Source: Microbacterium sp. 67-17 (GTDB taxonomy: Bacteria; Actinomycetota; Actinomycetes; Actinomycetales; Microbacteriaceae). From it: 64,000 nucleotides of DNA. The stretch covers positions 166,540 to 230,539 of the forward strand of contig NZ_MKTR01000014.1 of NCBI RefSeq assembly GCF_001898325.1, read 5' to 3'. How positions within the stretch are numbered: position 1 is the first letter of the stretch; each line of letters starts with the position of its first letter. Shown in pieces: positions 1 through 9,343 of this stretch. The translations under genes were made by a program, and so were the position numbers. The notes under the pieces were generated by a model. It worked only from the letters and a program-made list of their open reading frames with translations, had not been told where the DNA came from and did no database searches.

Positions 1-1287
1 CGGAAGCTCGTCGAGGCTGTACTTGCGCATGAAGCGCCCGACCCGGGTCACGCGGGGGTCATTCTTCATCTTGAACAGCACCTCGTTACCCGAGTCGCGC
101 TGCGCTTGCAGCAGCCTCTCGAGCAGCTGTTCGGCGTTGGGCACCATCGACCGGAACTTGATCATCCTGAACGTCTTCCCCCCGCGACCCACACGCTCCT
201 GACGGAAGAGCACGGGCCCGGTCGAGGTCAGCATGATCGCCACTGTCAGCAGAAGCAGCAGTGGGCTAATGACAATGACGCCCAGCACGGATGCGACGAG
301 GTCGAACGCTCTCTTCGTGACTCGCTGACCGAGCGAAAACCGAGGGGTCTCGACGTGAATCAAGGGGAGGCCGGATACAGGACGAATGTGGATGCGAGGG
401 CCAGCGATGTCGGCGATGCTGGGGGCGATCACAAGGTGCTGTTTGCCAGCCTCGAGACCCCACGAAATCTGCTTGACCTTCGCGGGCGGAAGATCATCGG
501 CGCTCGTAACCGCGACCGTGTCGGCACCGGTTGCCAGCAGCGCTCTTTCAACGGCATTGACATTGCCCATGACTGGGATCGTGGTTCCCGGGAGGGAGTC
601 TCCGACTTTGCCGCTCGGCACGCATGCGCCAGCCACGAGGTAGCCCGCGCGCGGCGTTCGCTGCAGCTCGTGCGCGATCTGGGCGACCGAGCTTTCTGAC
701 CCGACCAGAAGGACGCGGTGCATATACGAACCGCTTCGGCGCTTGGCGACCAGCCACTGCCGCCACAGCCACCGCACAAGAATGAGCACCGCGACACCGA
801 GGGGCAGGCTGATCAGGAGGAAGCCGCGGGCGATGTTGATTTGGAAGAGGAACGCGATGATCGCGATCACTCCGAACAGTCGAACGCTCGAGTCGACAAT
901 GCGGATGTATTCCGCGCTCCCGGCACCAATGACGCGGTGACTGCGCGAGTCGGCGAGTGAGAGCGCCCAGAACCACACCACGACGAGAATCGTTGAGAGC
1001 GCCCAGTAAGAAACATCACTGAAGCGGTGGTCTTGCAGGAGCGCGAGTTCGGCGTTGCCTGTGCCGAACCAGAAGATCTGAGTGCCGAACACGACCCAGA
1101 TGAGCACGATGGCGTCACTGATCCACAAGCGTCGGCTGAAGAGCAGCTGCCATCGTGCGTCGGCACGCTTCGCAGGGATGACGACCGATCCTGTTGAGGT
1201 CGTTACGGGGCGCGGCCCCGCGGAAGTTTCTTCGCCGTGCGCGCGATGCCCTGTTGCATTCGTGCCGTGCTGAACGTCAGCCGTCAC
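1..1287 (-). CDS. Polyprenyl-phosphate sugar-1-phosphate transferase (WbaP/WcaJ type), 3' end outside window
   Basis: It should load the first sugar phosphate onto undecaprenyl phosphate at the inner membrane to start EPS repeat-unit assembly. The readable 429 codons show N-terminal membrane segments after a polar tail, a nucleotide-binding-like middle domain (HRVLLVGSESS near 700), and the start of the catalytic sugar-transferase domain near 60-300, with TSTGPVLFRQERVGRGG and FRMIKFRSM, hallmarks of the family. The last part (KNDPRVTRVGRFMRKYSLDE) runs off the left edge, so the C-terminal catalytic residues are not visible. The start chosen is GTG at 1287; no better in-frame start was seen. 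It is the last gene seen in the leftward fcl/gmd operon. Sugar specificity cannot be read. Confidence 0.9.
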   Translation of the reverse strand, partial: MTADVQHGTNATGHRAHGEETSAGPRPVTTSTGSVVIPAKRADARWQLLFSRRLWISDAIVLIWVVFGTQIFWFGTGNAELALLQDHRFSDVSYWALSTILVVVWFWALSLADSRSHRVIGAGSAEYIRIVDSSVRLFGVIAIIAFLFQINIARGFLLISLPLGVAVLILVRWLWRQWLVAKRRSGSYMHRVLLVGSESSVAQIAHELQRTPRAGYLVAGACVPSGKVGDSLPGTTIPVMGNVNAVERALLATGADTVAVTSADDLPPAKVKQISWGLEAGKQHLVIAPSIADIAGPRIHIRPVSGLPLIHVETPRFSLGQRVTKRAFDLVASVLGVIVISPLLLLLTVAIMLTSTGPVLFRQERVGRGGKTFRMIKFRSMVPNAEQLLERLLQAQRDSGNEVLFKMKNDPRVTRVGRFMRKYSLDELP

Positions 1288-1350
1288 AGAGTGCCCTTCG
1301 TCGTGGTCCCGATTCCACCCGGAGGCGAAGATACCACTCCTGTGTTTCGC

Positions 1351-1641
1351 TCAGTTGTCGCGCGCGTGATAGTCACCGACCCACCAATCCGAGATGCGCG
1401 CCATGTAGTCAGCGATGGCGATGTGTGCCGGATGTGCGCGGAAGCGGTCGAAGGCTGCAGCATCCGCGAATGCCGTGTCTTCCACAATCACCCGACCCTT
1501 ACGCGAGTCCAGCGAGACTTCTACGTTCCACGACACAGCCTCGATCTCATCGCCGAGTGCCCGCAAAGCCGAAACCGTCCGTTCCAGCTCGGCGCCGGAC
1601 ACATCGTCGTGTACGCGAAAGAGGACGATGTGCCTGAACAC
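1351..1641 (-). CDS. Dabb-family (stress-responsive A/B barrel) small protein
   Basis: A 96-residue protein beginning VFRHIVLFRV, the typical first strand of Dabb (dimeric alpha/beta barrel) proteins, and containing the usual FRAHPAHIAIADYM segment near the C-terminus. Members of this family form small dimeric barrels; most have no assigned reaction. The GTG start at 1641 lies two bases after the fcl stop, so it is preferred over an upstream TTG at 1680 that would overlap fcl by 36 bases. The tight spacing implies co-transcription with fcl. Whether it acts in polysaccharide synthesis is unknown. Confidence 0.8.
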   Translation of the reverse strand: MFRHIVLFRVHDDVSGAELERTVSALRALGDEIEAVSWNVEVSLDSRKGRVIVEDTAFADAAAFDRFRAHPAHIAIADYMARISDWWVGDYHARDN

Positions 1642-1643
1642 GT

Positions 1644-2630
1644 CTACTCGCGAATTGACTCGACGTGGTCGTGATACCAAGCCACAGTGCGCTCGAGGCC
1701 TTCCTCAAGGGAGATCTGAGCGGTCCACCCCGCCTCAGCGAGCTTGGAGACGTCCAACAGCTTCTGCGGTGTGCCGTCGGGTTTGGATGTGTCCCACTCC
1801 GTCTCACCCTGAAAGCCCGTGACGGATGCAATCGTCTCCGAAATCTCGCGAATCGTGACATCCGACCCTGTGCCCACGTTGACCTGGTCGGGTCCGTCGT
1901 AGTGCTCCATCAGATGGAGGCACGCGTCCGCCATGTCATCCGCGTGCAGGAACTCACGGCGCGGTGTGCCCGTGCCCCAGTTGGTCACGGTCGCCGCGCC
2001 CGACTTGACTGCCTCGTCGTACCGGCGGATCAGCGCAGGCAGCACGTGCGACCCCCTCGGCGAGAAGTTGTCGTTCGGCCCATAGAGGTTGGTGGGCATG
2101 GCCGAGATCCAGGGCAGCCCGTACTGGCGGCGTACGGCCTGCGTGTGCAGGATGCCGGCGATCTTCGCGATCGCGTACGCGTCATTTGTAGGCTCGAGAT
2201 GACCAGTAAGCAACGAATCCTCGCGGATGGGCTGCTCGGCAAGCTTCGGGTAGATGCACGACGACCCGAGGAACAGCACGCGCTCGACGTCGTTCGCGAG
2301 AGCGGCGTCCAGCACATTGGTCTGAATGCGCATGTTGTCGCTCAAGAAATCGACCGGGTAGGTCGAGTTTGCCAGAATGCCGCCGACCTTCGCAGCTGCC
2401 AGCACCACGTACTTCGGCTTGATCTCGCCCACATACGCGAACACCGCGTCTCGATCCTTGAGGTCAAGTTCGGCGGATGTCTTGCCGACGATGTTCTCGA
2501 ACCCGGATGCCTCGAGCTTGCGCCAGATCGCAGACCCCACGAGTCCTCGGTGCCCGGCAACGTAGAACGTCGCGTCGCGGTCGAGTTCGCCAGGTGTGTA
2601 CTCAACTCCGTCCGCCGCACTCCCCATCAT
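1644..2630 (-). CDS. fcl: GDP-L-fucose synthase
   Basis: This NADPH-dependent epimerase/reductase converts GDP-4-keto-6-deoxy-D-mannose to GDP-L-fucose in the cytoplasm. The 328-residue extended short-chain dehydrogenase shows the N-terminal Rossmann motif AGHRGLVGSAI, the serine/cysteine segment FLGSSCIYPK and the YxxxK pair in NDAYAIAKIAG, plus the substrate segment MPTNLYGPNDNFSP. Length and motifs are normal. ATG at 2630 follows a GGAGAG ribosome site at good spacing; ATG 2627 and TTG 2633 are alternatives. It lies downstream of gmd, which supplies its substrate, so fucose is expected in the polymer. Confidence 0.96.
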   Translation of the reverse strand: MMGSAADGVEYTPGELDRDATFYVAGHRGLVGSAIWRKLEASGFENIVGKTSAELDLKDRDAVFAYVGEIKPKYVVLAAAKVGGILANSTYPVDFLSDNMRIQTNVLDAALANDVERVLFLGSSCIYPKLAEQPIREDSLLTGHLEPTNDAYAIAKIAGILHTQAVRRQYGLPWISAMPTNLYGPNDNFSPRGSHVLPALIRRYDEAVKSGAATVTNWGTGTPRREFLHADDMADACLHLMEHYDGPDQVNVGTGSDVTIREISETIASVTGFQGETEWDTSKPDGTPQKLLDVSKLAEAGWTAQISLEEGLERTVAWYHDHVESIRE

Positions 2631-2645
2631 CAAGCTCTCCTTCGA

Positions 2646-2687
2646 TCGTTGAGCGAGCGAGGCCCCATCCGGTCGTTGAGCGAGCGA
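2646..2687. repeat. Two copies of a dispersed TCGTTGAGCGAGCGA word between gmd and fcl
   Basis: The 15-mer occurs at 2646-2660 and 2673-2687, 27 bases apart. The second copy has the longer form preceded by CCGG. An 18-base exact match to that form, inverted, lies at 20486-20503, where a hipA gene is cut. It looks like an interspersed palindromic repeat sitting in an intergenic gap. Confidence 0.6.
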
Positions 2688-2703
2688 AGCGAGATGAAAC
2701 GAA

Positions 2704-3732
2704 TCACTTCGTTCCCCAAGACGCGAGCTTCACGGTGTCGATCCAGTCGGCGCCCTTCTCCAGTGCTTCCACGTCGGCGTCAACCATGAGCTTGGCCAAT
2801 TCCTTCCCATCGATCGTGGGAGTCCAGCCGAGCTTGTCTCCCGCCTTCGTCGGGTCGCCGATCAGTGCGTCGACCTCGGTCGGGCGCAGGTAGCGCTCGT
2901 CGAACTTGACGTACTCCTGCCAGTCGAGTCCTACGTGGCCGAACGCCGTCTCGAGGAAGTCCTTGATCGTGTAGCCGACGCCGGTGGCAAGCACGAAGTC
3001 TTCCGGTTCGTCGACCTGCAGCATTCGCCACATACCCTCGACGTACTCGGCGGCGTAGCCCCAGTCGCGGATGGAGTCGAGGTTGCCGAGGTAGATGTCT
3101 TTCTGGACTCCTGTCTTGATGCGCGCGACGGCGCGCGTGATCTTGCGGGTTACGAAAGTTTCACCGCGGCGGGGGGATTCGTGATTGAACAGGATGCCGT
3201 TCACCGCGAACATGTCGTATGCCTCGCGGTAGTTCTTCGTGATCCAGAAGCTGTAGAGCTTGGCTGCCGCATAGGGGGACCGGGGGTAGAACGGCGTTGT
3301 CTCCGACTGCGGCGGGGGAGTCGCTCCGTAGAGCTCAGAGGTCGAGGCCTGGTAGAAGCGGGGGCGAATCCCGGCCATGCGCACTGCTTCGAGGAGCCGC
3401 ACTGTGCCGGTGCCGGTCGTGTCGGCGGTGTGCTCGGGTTCGTCGAACGAAACCCGCACATGGGACTGCGCTGCGAGGTTGTAGACCTCGTCGGGCTCAA
3501 TCTCCATGAGCAGGGTGACGAGTCGGGCGCCGTCACTCAGATCACCGTAGTGAAGGAAGAGCTTCGCGTCTGGGTTGTGAGGGTCGGTGTAGAGGTGGTC
3601 GATCCGGTGTGTGTTGAAGGTCGAGGCGCGGCGGATGATCCCGTGTACCTCGTAGCCCTTGGAGAGCAGCAGCTCCGCGAGGTATGAACCGTCCTGCCCT
3701 GTAATTCCGGTAATGAGTGCGCGCTTGGCCAA
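2704..3732 (-). CDS. gmd: GDP-mannose 4,6-dehydratase
   Basis: It removes water from GDP-D-mannose to give GDP-4-keto-6-deoxy-mannose, the branch point to GDP-L-fucose and related 6-deoxyhexoses. The 342-residue protein has the NAD(P)-binding [14 protein letters not shown] motif at the N-terminus, the catalytic QASTSELYG segment and the YAAAK tyrosine-lysine pair ([12 protein letters not shown]), followed by [16 protein letters not shown], all classic for Gmd. It lies 73 bases upstream of fcl on the same strand; a dispersed repeat fills the gap. Confidence 0.97.
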   Translation of the reverse strand: MAKRALITGITGQDGSYLAELLLSKGYEVHGIIRRASTFNTHRIDHLYTDPHNPDAKLFLHYGDLSDGARLVTLLMEIEPDEVYNLAAQSHVRVSFDEPEHTADTTGTGTVRLLEAVRMAGIRPRFYQASTSELYGATPPPQSETTPFYPRSPYAAAKLYSFWITKNYREAYDMFAVNGILFNHESPRRGETFVTRKITRAVARIKTGVQKDIYLGNLDSIRDWGYAAEYVEGMWRMLQVDEPEDFVLATGVGYTIKDFLETAFGHVGLDWQEYVKFDERYLRPTEVDALIGDPTKAGDKLGWTPTIDGKELAKLMVDADVEALEKGADWIDTVKLASWGTK

Positions 3733-3779
3733 GACCGTCTCCGATGTCTTTCTTCGTGATTTTCAGTGGGGTGTGGCGA

Positions 3780-5039
3780 CTACGCAGGGTGGTCGCCGGT
3801 CATAGTGACTTCGTACAGCATGTCGGCAAACTTCGTGATTGCTGTCTCTTCTTCGAGAACCGTCTGACGGTAATGCAGGCCGTTCACACCGAACCTTGTA
3901 GCCCGGTCGGGATTCGCACGCAGCTCGAGCGCCGCGTTACGCAGTGCCTCGGGATCTCCGGCGGGAACGACCAGCCCAGCGTCGGCTGCCCGAACTTCAG
4001 CCGCGGTGATTCCGGACGGGTCGGTCGCGGCAATGACCGGACGCTCAGCCTGGAAATATGAGGTCAGCTTGCTCGGCACGGCCATTTCGGCGACCCCGGC
4101 CAGCTCGTTGACGAGCAGGATGTCGGCACTCTTGAGAGCGGCAGCGTAGTCCGCGTCGTCCAGCGGGGGCACGAACTGGAGCGGCGCAACGCCGCGTGCC
4201 AGCTCCTGTAGCTTCTCCCGCTCGCCGCCGTCGCCGACGAGCACAAACCTCACCGGATCGCGATAGTGCTCCGTGACTCGAGCCGCATCGATGACATTCT
4301 CGAGGCCTTGCTTCACCCCCATGTTCCCTGTGTGCAGCACGACGGTTTCGTCGGGTTTCCAGCGGAACCGTTTGCGGGTAGCTGCGACATCGATTGGGGG
4401 GAACGGTGCCAGGTGGGTCCAGTTGCGAACTACGATGATCCGGTCGCGATCCACGCCGAAGTCACGGGCGACGATGTCGGCGAAGCGGTCGTGGATCACG
4501 ACGACGCGGTCAGCGCTGCGTAGGAGACGACCTTCGATAGCGGCAAGCCCCTGTGCCGCACGGCCGCCTTGGCCGGTTTCGACCATTCCGCGCGCGTAGA
4601 GGTCCTGTACCCAGACGATTAGGGGCGCCGAGCGATGCAGCGCCTTGGCTCTGAGGGCCGCCATCGCTGACGATATCATCGCCGGGGACACGACGACGAT
4701 TGCATCTGGCGACCCCCACCGACTGACCGTCGAGCGCGCGCCGAAGCTCACTTCCGAAGCAAGCCGCCGCGCTCCTTTGGGAGGGTTCGGAACGTAGTGT
4801 CGAACCCGTTTCACCGCGACGCCGTCGAGATGTTCGCTGCGTGACCACTGCCCGTAACCTGGCTTGATCTTCCAGTCCGGATAATGAGGATGGGCCGTAA
4901 TGACGCGTGCGGCGATCCCTCTCCGGGCGAGTCCGCGGCTCATGGAACCCGTGTAGGGAGCGATACCAGTGTGCTCGGGGGGGTAGTTGATACCTACCAC
5001 GAGCACGCGGGGTGAACTGTCGGGTGAACGGCGCGACAT
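3780..5039 (-). CDS. Family 4 glycosyltransferase, WcaI-like
   Basis: A GT-B retaining glycosyltransferase of 419 residues. The N-terminus carries RVLVVGINYPPEHTGIAPY, characteristic of the WcaI group of colanic-acid-type fucosyl/glycosyltransferases, and the C-terminal half has LHTGNMGVKQGLENVI and the donor-site region MAVPSKLTSYFQAERPVIA. It is the first gene of the leftward run with gmd, fcl and the sugar transferase, and is divergent from the acetyltransferase at 5095. By neighbourhood it may transfer fucose, but the acceptor and donor are inferred, not shown. Confidence 0.88.
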   Translation of the reverse strand: MSRRSPDSSPRVLVVGINYPPEHTGIAPYTGSMSRGLARRGIAARVITAHPHYPDWKIKPGYGQWSRSEHLDGVAVKRVRHYVPNPPKGARRLASEVSFGARSTVSRWGSPDAIVVVSPAMISSAMAALRAKALHRSAPLIVWVQDLYARGMVETGQGGRAAQGLAAIEGRLLRSADRVVVIHDRFADIVARDFGVDRDRIIVVRNWTHLAPFPPIDVAATRKRFRWKPDETVVLHTGNMGVKQGLENVIDAARVTEHYRDPVRFVLVGDGGEREKLQELARGVAPLQFVPPLDDADYAAALKSADILLVNELAGVAEMAVPSKLTSYFQAERPVIAATDPSGITAAEVRAADAGLVVPAGDPEALRNAALELRANPDRATRFGVNGLHYRQTVLEEETAITKFADMLYEVTMTGDHPA

Positions 5040-5094
5040 GCTGAGAGGCTATCGTGGTCGTGATTTCGTGACGGTTACGCAGAAGGGAAGGGTT

Positions 5095-5673
5095 GTGTCA
5101 GACATCCCAGTCATCGATCTTTCCCAGGCTCCAGGTGAGCACGCCGCTTGGGATCGTCCCGCGTGGTTCGTTTACCTCTGGGCGATCTGCGAGCTGCTGT
5201 TCATCACCAACGCGTGGCAAATCAGTTCGAGTTTGAGGGTGCGCGTCCTCAGAGCTTTCGGCGCCGACATCGGAGAGGGCGTGGTCTTCCGCCCGCGGAC
5301 CCGGGTGAAGTTTCCGTGGAAGCTCCACATCGGGGCGCGCTCGTGGATCGGCGAAGGGGTGTGGTTTCACAACCAGGACCACATCTACGTGGGGCACGAC
5401 GTCGTGATCTCTCAGGAGACCTTCCTGACGACCGGGAGTCATCGGCATCGCACGGACATGGCGCTTATCACGCGTGCGATACGTATAGAGGATGGCGCGT
5501 GGGTAACTTCCCGGTGCATCGTGCTTGGGGGGAGCCTCGTCGAGCAGAATAGTTTGGTCGTACCCGGGACCGTCGTGTCCGGGAGGGTGCCGCAGGACGC
5601 CATTTTTGGCACTCCCGCCGCTGTCGTACTTGGTCAACGCTGGACCATTGACCGCAGTAATGAGCCAAGTTGA
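5095..5673 (+). CDS. WcaF-like hexapeptide acetyltransferase
   Basis: A left-handed beta-helix O-acetyltransferase, expected to acetylate a sugar of the EPS repeat from acetyl-CoA. After an N-terminal hydrophobic stretch (WFVYLWAICELLF), it shows hexapeptide repeats with GEGVVFRPRTRVKFPWKL, HNQDHIYVGHDVVISQETFL and the catalytic-type histidines of TTGSHRHRTDMALI, ending VVSGRVPQDAIFGTPAAVV. The frame is open upstream to 4987, overlapping the divergent glycosyltransferase, but GTG at 5095 follows a strong AAGGGAAGG site, giving 192 residues, the usual family length. The resulting divergent promoter gap is 55 bases. Confidence 0.9.
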   Translation: MSDIPVIDLSQAPGEHAAWDRPAWFVYLWAICELLFITNAWQISSSLRVRVLRAFGADIGEGVVFRPRTRVKFPWKLHIGARSWIGEGVWFHNQDHIYVGHDVVISQETFLTTGSHRHRTDMALITRAIRIEDGAWVTSRCIVLGGSLVEQNSLVVPGTVVSGRVPQDAIFGTPAAVVLGQRWTIDRSNEPS

Positions 5674-5722
5674 GCCGCAGAGACGTGGCTCGTGGGCGTG
5701 AGGGTGTGAAGGGCTGGTGTGA

Positions 5723-6844
5723 GTGAGAATCCTCCATGTGGCAACTCTCGATTCCCCCGATGGAGCCTTCGGCGGGCCGACGCGGGTTGCACATACTCAG
5801 TGCGCCGAGTTGGCGAGACAAGGGCATGTGGTGGACCTTGCGGTTGGCTCCCCAAGAGAGGGGGTCGGTCAGTTTGATGGCGGGGGGTACGGCATATTGC
5901 GCTTTCGGGCGAGAAAGCTTGCGCCCGTCGGCGGTTTTGCCTCGCTTGTGAGTTGGCCAATGCTTCGCTGGTTGCGAGATAACGTCAAGAACTACGACGC
6001 TATTCATGTACACCTGGCGAGAGATCTGGTTACGCTCCCTGCTGCAAGCATCGCGCAAGCAGCCGACATACCAGTCTTTGCTCAGACGCACGGAATGGTC
6101 GACCCGAGCAAGAGGATGTCGGCGCGAGTAGTCGATCTATTGGCGACGCGGCGGGTGCTTCGCCACTCTCGTGTCGTGTTCGCACTGACCGCCGCTGAAG
6201 AGGTCGATCTGGCGGGTGTAGAGCCCGCTGTCAAGGTGCGACGAGTCGTCAACGGTGTTGCAATTCCGGATCGTCAGCCCGTGCGCGTTGTAAGGGAAAG
6301 CGGGACGCGCGAAGTCCTGTTCTTGGCGCGACTCCATGAGCGAAAGAGACCGGTCGCCTTCGTTGAGATGGCGGCGATCGTCTCTAGGCAGTTGAGCGAT
6401 GTTCAATTCACGATCGCCGGGCCGGACGAGGGTGAGTTGGCGGCCGTGAGCGATACGATCTCCCGGCTCGCACTCGAAGATAGAGTTAGAGTCGTTGGGC
6501 CGCTTGCGCCCGAGTCCACGGATGCGGCGATGGCGCGGGCTGATGTATTCGTTCTCCCGTCCACGGGAGAAGTTTTCCCCATGACGGTGCTCGAAGCATT
6601 TCGAGTCGGTACCCCGGCAGTCGTAACGGACTCGCTGGGAATCGCCGACGAGTGCAGGAGAGCCGGGGCCGCGGTTGTTACAGATGGGTCGGCGAGTGCG
6701 CTTGCCAGCGCAGTGTCGGAGTTGCTTGGCGATGCTACCGCCGCGAAGCGGCAGGCGGAGGCCGCTTACCACCTCTTGCACTCAACGATGACGATTAGAT
6801 CTGCCGTATCGCCGATACTCGAGGCATACGGAGAGGCCGAATAG
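5723..6844 (+). CDS. Family 4 glycosyltransferase
   Basis: A 373-residue GT-B transferase with the N-terminal glycine-rich loop DSPDGAFGGPTRVAHTQ, the central FLARLHERKRP linker strand and the donor-binding EVFPMTVLEAFRVGTPAVV segment. It adds one sugar to the lipid-linked repeat unit on the cytoplasmic face. The start is GTG at 5723. It is followed after four bases by the polymerase gene. Donor sugar is unknown. Confidence 0.88.
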   Translation: MRILHVATLDSPDGAFGGPTRVAHTQCAELARQGHVVDLAVGSPREGVGQFDGGGYGILRFRARKLAPVGGFASLVSWPMLRWLRDNVKNYDAIHVHLARDLVTLPAASIAQAADIPVFAQTHGMVDPSKRMSARVVDLLATRRVLRHSRVVFALTAAEEVDLAGVEPAVKVRRVVNGVAIPDRQPVRVVRESGTREVLFLARLHERKRPVAFVEMAAIVSRQLSDVQFTIAGPDEGELAAVSDTISRLALEDRVRVVGPLAPESTDAAMARADVFVLPSTGEVFPMTVLEAFRVGTPAVVTDSLGIADECRRAGAAVVTDGSASALASAVSELLGDATAAKRQAEAAYHLLHSTMTIRSAVSPILEAYGEAE

Positions 6845-6848
6845 ACTC

Positions 6849-8273
6849 GTGTCGAATCCAGAGATCTCAGGCCTGCCGCGCGTTGTTCACCGCCGCCATC
6901 TCCTCGCTCAATTTCTTCTCCTCCCACTTCTCGTGGTCACCTGCATAGCCGCAATCCTGGAGCCAGAACTCGCATCAGTGATACCCGCGGGAGTTGTTTT
7001 GGTGGGCTCGCTTCTACTTTCCTGGAAGCGTCTCGCCCCGCTATGGCAGTCTCCGGCCCTAATATTCGCGGTTGTTATGACCCCAACGGCCTTGTTTGGC
7101 TTCACGTTCGGCAATCAGCTCGCCGATCTAGGCGGCACAGGGGGCGCAAACACCACGCTTAGTGGGGGAGACCAGGTCGCCACTCTTTGGCTATTTGTCG
7201 CCGCGCAGTTGCTCGTGCTCGCTTGCGCCGCGGCGACGGCAGGTTCTCCTGCGCGAGCCAACTTTCCCTCTGTCGCAGTGACGCCAAGAATTGTCGCCGG
7301 CGCGTTGACTCTCGCCGCCAGTGTGCTAATTCTCTCAGTTGCATATCGAGGCATCGGGTGGTATTTAGAGAGACCACTTCGATTCTCAAGTGAACTCGGA
7401 AACCTCGAGAGTCTACTTACGATATCTTCCATCGCTAGTTGCGTACTGCTCGGCCTTGTGATCGCCTCGACTGAAAGCAGCTTTGCACGGTTTTGGGCCA
7501 TTGTGCTGGTCCTTTCCTACTCGCTGATGTTCTTCGCGATGGGCAGTCGGAACTTGGCCTTGGCGCCGATCTTGGTCTTCCTCGGGATGGTGCTTTCAGG
7601 ACGGCATAGATTGAGGGTCTATCAGCTGCTCGTCGTCGGCGCACTTGTCGCCGTACTTTGGCCGATTCCGCTAGTTCTGCGAAATCAGGCGTCTCATGGA
7701 CTATTTCCGTACGTGACAGCGCTCCCATCTGCAGACCTTGGTTCCGACTTGTGGCTCGCCTCCATCAACAACGTTCTGAGCGGGTTCAATATCGTTGGAA
7801 CTACTGCATTCGTGCGACCTCAAATCTCTGCATCGGACATGGCAACGAGCATCTCGCTTCTTGGAGGTAGTGAAGCTGGCTGGTATGAGGTGGCGTCGCG
7901 GCTGCGTCTGAATCACTACACGCCATACGGTGCAATCGGCGAAATTGCGAATCAGGGTATTTGGGTGGCGGTCGTGTCCTTTTGTGTTCTCGGTGTCATC
8001 TTTGGGTTTGTCCAGCGAGTCGGGCGCAAACTTAGTGATAGCGCGGGGGGGCAGGTCTACTACCTAGTCCCATTGGGCCTGAGTATCCTTCTAGTGCTTC
8101 AGGCGACGCAGTACAACTTAAGGTCGGAGATGCGGCTTCTGTACTATGCGCTGGGCGCTGCCGTCATCGGACTCGTGGTCCATGCAACCCATTCCGCCTT
8201 GGCGCGTCGATCAGAAGGACGTTCGGTGCGTCTCAAGTCTGTTCTTGGCGAGACGCTCGACGAAAGGGGGTAG
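6849..8273 (+). CDS. O-antigen/EPS polymerase, Wzy-like
   Basis: A 474-residue integral membrane protein with about ten to twelve hydrophobic segments and a large hydrophilic loop around residues 285-370 (bases about 7700-7960), the layout of Wzy/oligosaccharide repeat-unit polymerases, whose sequences are poorly conserved. It would polymerise flipped repeat units outside the membrane. The position inside the glycosyltransferase run supports this. Base composition is lower in GC than the flanks. A WaaL-type ligase cannot be excluded. Confidence 0.72.
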   Translation: MSNPEISGLPRVVHRRHLLAQFLLLPLLVVTCIAAILEPELASVIPAGVVLVGSLLLSWKRLAPLWQSPALIFAVVMTPTALFGFTFGNQLADLGGTGGANTTLSGGDQVATLWLFVAAQLLVLACAAATAGSPARANFPSVAVTPRIVAGALTLAASVLILSVAYRGIGWYLERPLRFSSELGNLESLLTISSIASCVLLGLVIASTESSFARFWAIVLVLSYSLMFFAMGSRNLALAPILVFLGMVLSGRHRLRVYQLLVVGALVAVLWPIPLVLRNQASHGLFPYVTALPSADLGSDLWLASINNVLSGFNIVGTTAFVRPQISASDMATSISLLGGSEAGWYEVASRLRLNHYTPYGAIGEIANQGIWVAVVSFCVLGVIFGFVQRVGRKLSDSAGGQVYYLVPLGLSILLVLQATQYNLRSEMRLLYYALGAAVIGLVVHATHSALARRSEGRSVRLKSVLGETLDERG

Positions 8274-8276
8274 CCT

Positions 8277-9164
8277 TTGCCGGAAATCACAGTTGTCATG
8301 CCGGCTCATAACGCGCAGGCGACGATCAAGTTGGCAATAGAATCGACACTACGAGCGCTCCCTAAAGACTCGCAAGTGCTGGTCTGGAGTGACGCTAGTA
8401 CAGACAGCACCTGTTCGATTGTGTCGGGAATTCGCGACCCACGGGTGAAACTCTTCGCGCACGAGGGCCACCCGGTGGGGCCAGGTCGAGCGCGGACCGA
8501 GTTGATGAATAGATCTGATAGCAGGCTTATCGCGCTAATGGACTCTGATGACATTTGCCTGCCCCATCGCTTTAGCGTGCAGGTGTCGATGTTAGAGGAT
8601 GCCGACATGGTGTTTGGTGCGGCGCTGTGGTTCGGTACCGGAATTGCTGGACTGCGGCCTACCAGCCCGTGGCGTTACACAAACGCTGATACTGGAATTG
8701 CGCTGTTGCATCATATGCCGTTCTCGAACCCGACCGCCTTGATGGCCCGTGAAGCGGTTGAGGAGCTTGGCGGATTCCGGTCGACTGATGTGGCTGAGGA
8801 TTACGAGTTTGTTCTGCGGGCCGCACTCTCGGAAAAGAGAATCCTGAGGACGGGCATACCCGTGGTCCTATATAGGCGCTCGGTAGGTCAAGTCAGCCAG
8901 GAGGATGACTATGCGGAGAGGACGCGCAGCGAGCCGACGCTTTGGCGTACGTTCTCAGAGCACGTGAACCGCGTGCTCCCTCGACTCGACTGGCGAACGA
9001 TAGCGAGTTCGGCGGCGCTGACGCCGGCGGAGCGCCAGGATTTCTTTACTGAGCTCGCTCTGCTCACTAGGAGGATGTCTCCGGCGCTCCGCGGGCGGTA
9101 TCGCAGGTACGCAATTCGGAACGTCGCGACAATGGTCGCCACGGGTCGGGACCATCAGGTTTAG
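8277..9164 (+). CDS. Family 2 glycosyltransferase
   Basis: A GT-A inverting transferase of 295 residues: N-terminal ITVVMPAHNAQATIKLAIES, nucleotide-sugar region VLVWSDASTDSTC, metal-binding ALMDSDDICLPHRF and catalytic-type VAEDYEFVLRAAL. The start is TTG at 8277, three bases after the polymerase stop and preceded by a GAAAGGGGG ribosome site. It ends the rightward run and converges on the leftward FrhB-like gene. Its product probably acts in repeat-unit assembly. Confidence 0.88.
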   Translation: MPEITVVMPAHNAQATIKLAIESTLRALPKDSQVLVWSDASTDSTCSIVSGIRDPRVKLFAHEGHPVGPGRARTELMNRSDSRLIALMDSDDICLPHRFSVQVSMLEDADMVFGAALWFGTGIAGLRPTSPWRYTNADTGIALLHHMPFSNPTALMAREAVEELGGFRSTDVAEDYEFVLRAALSEKRILRTGIPVVLYRRSVGQVSQEDDYAERTRSEPTLWRTFSEHVNRVLPRLDWRTIASSAALTPAERQDFFTELALLTRRMSPALRGRYRRYAIRNVATMVATGRDHQV

Positions 9165-9217
9165 CAAGTGTCATTGAGGGTGCTGCTGGGGGAGTTCGCG
9201 CTGCATTTGGTTGACAC

Positions 9218-9251
9218 CGAGGTTCGGGAGCAAGGCCGTTTCTGAACCTCG
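9218..9251. terminator. Hairpin between convergent genes
   Basis: CGAGGTTC at 9218-9225 pairs exactly with GAACCTCG at 9244-9251 around an 18-base loop. It sits between the convergent glycosyltransferase and FrhB-like genes, so it could end transcripts from either side. No U-run follows. Confidence 0.4.
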
Positions 9252-9343
9252 CGATGAATGAACGACTCGACGTCATCGGCACCAGGGGATCTCCCATGGA
9301 GGGATCGCATCGGCGCCGACTGCGGGCGAAACAGGAACACGCG

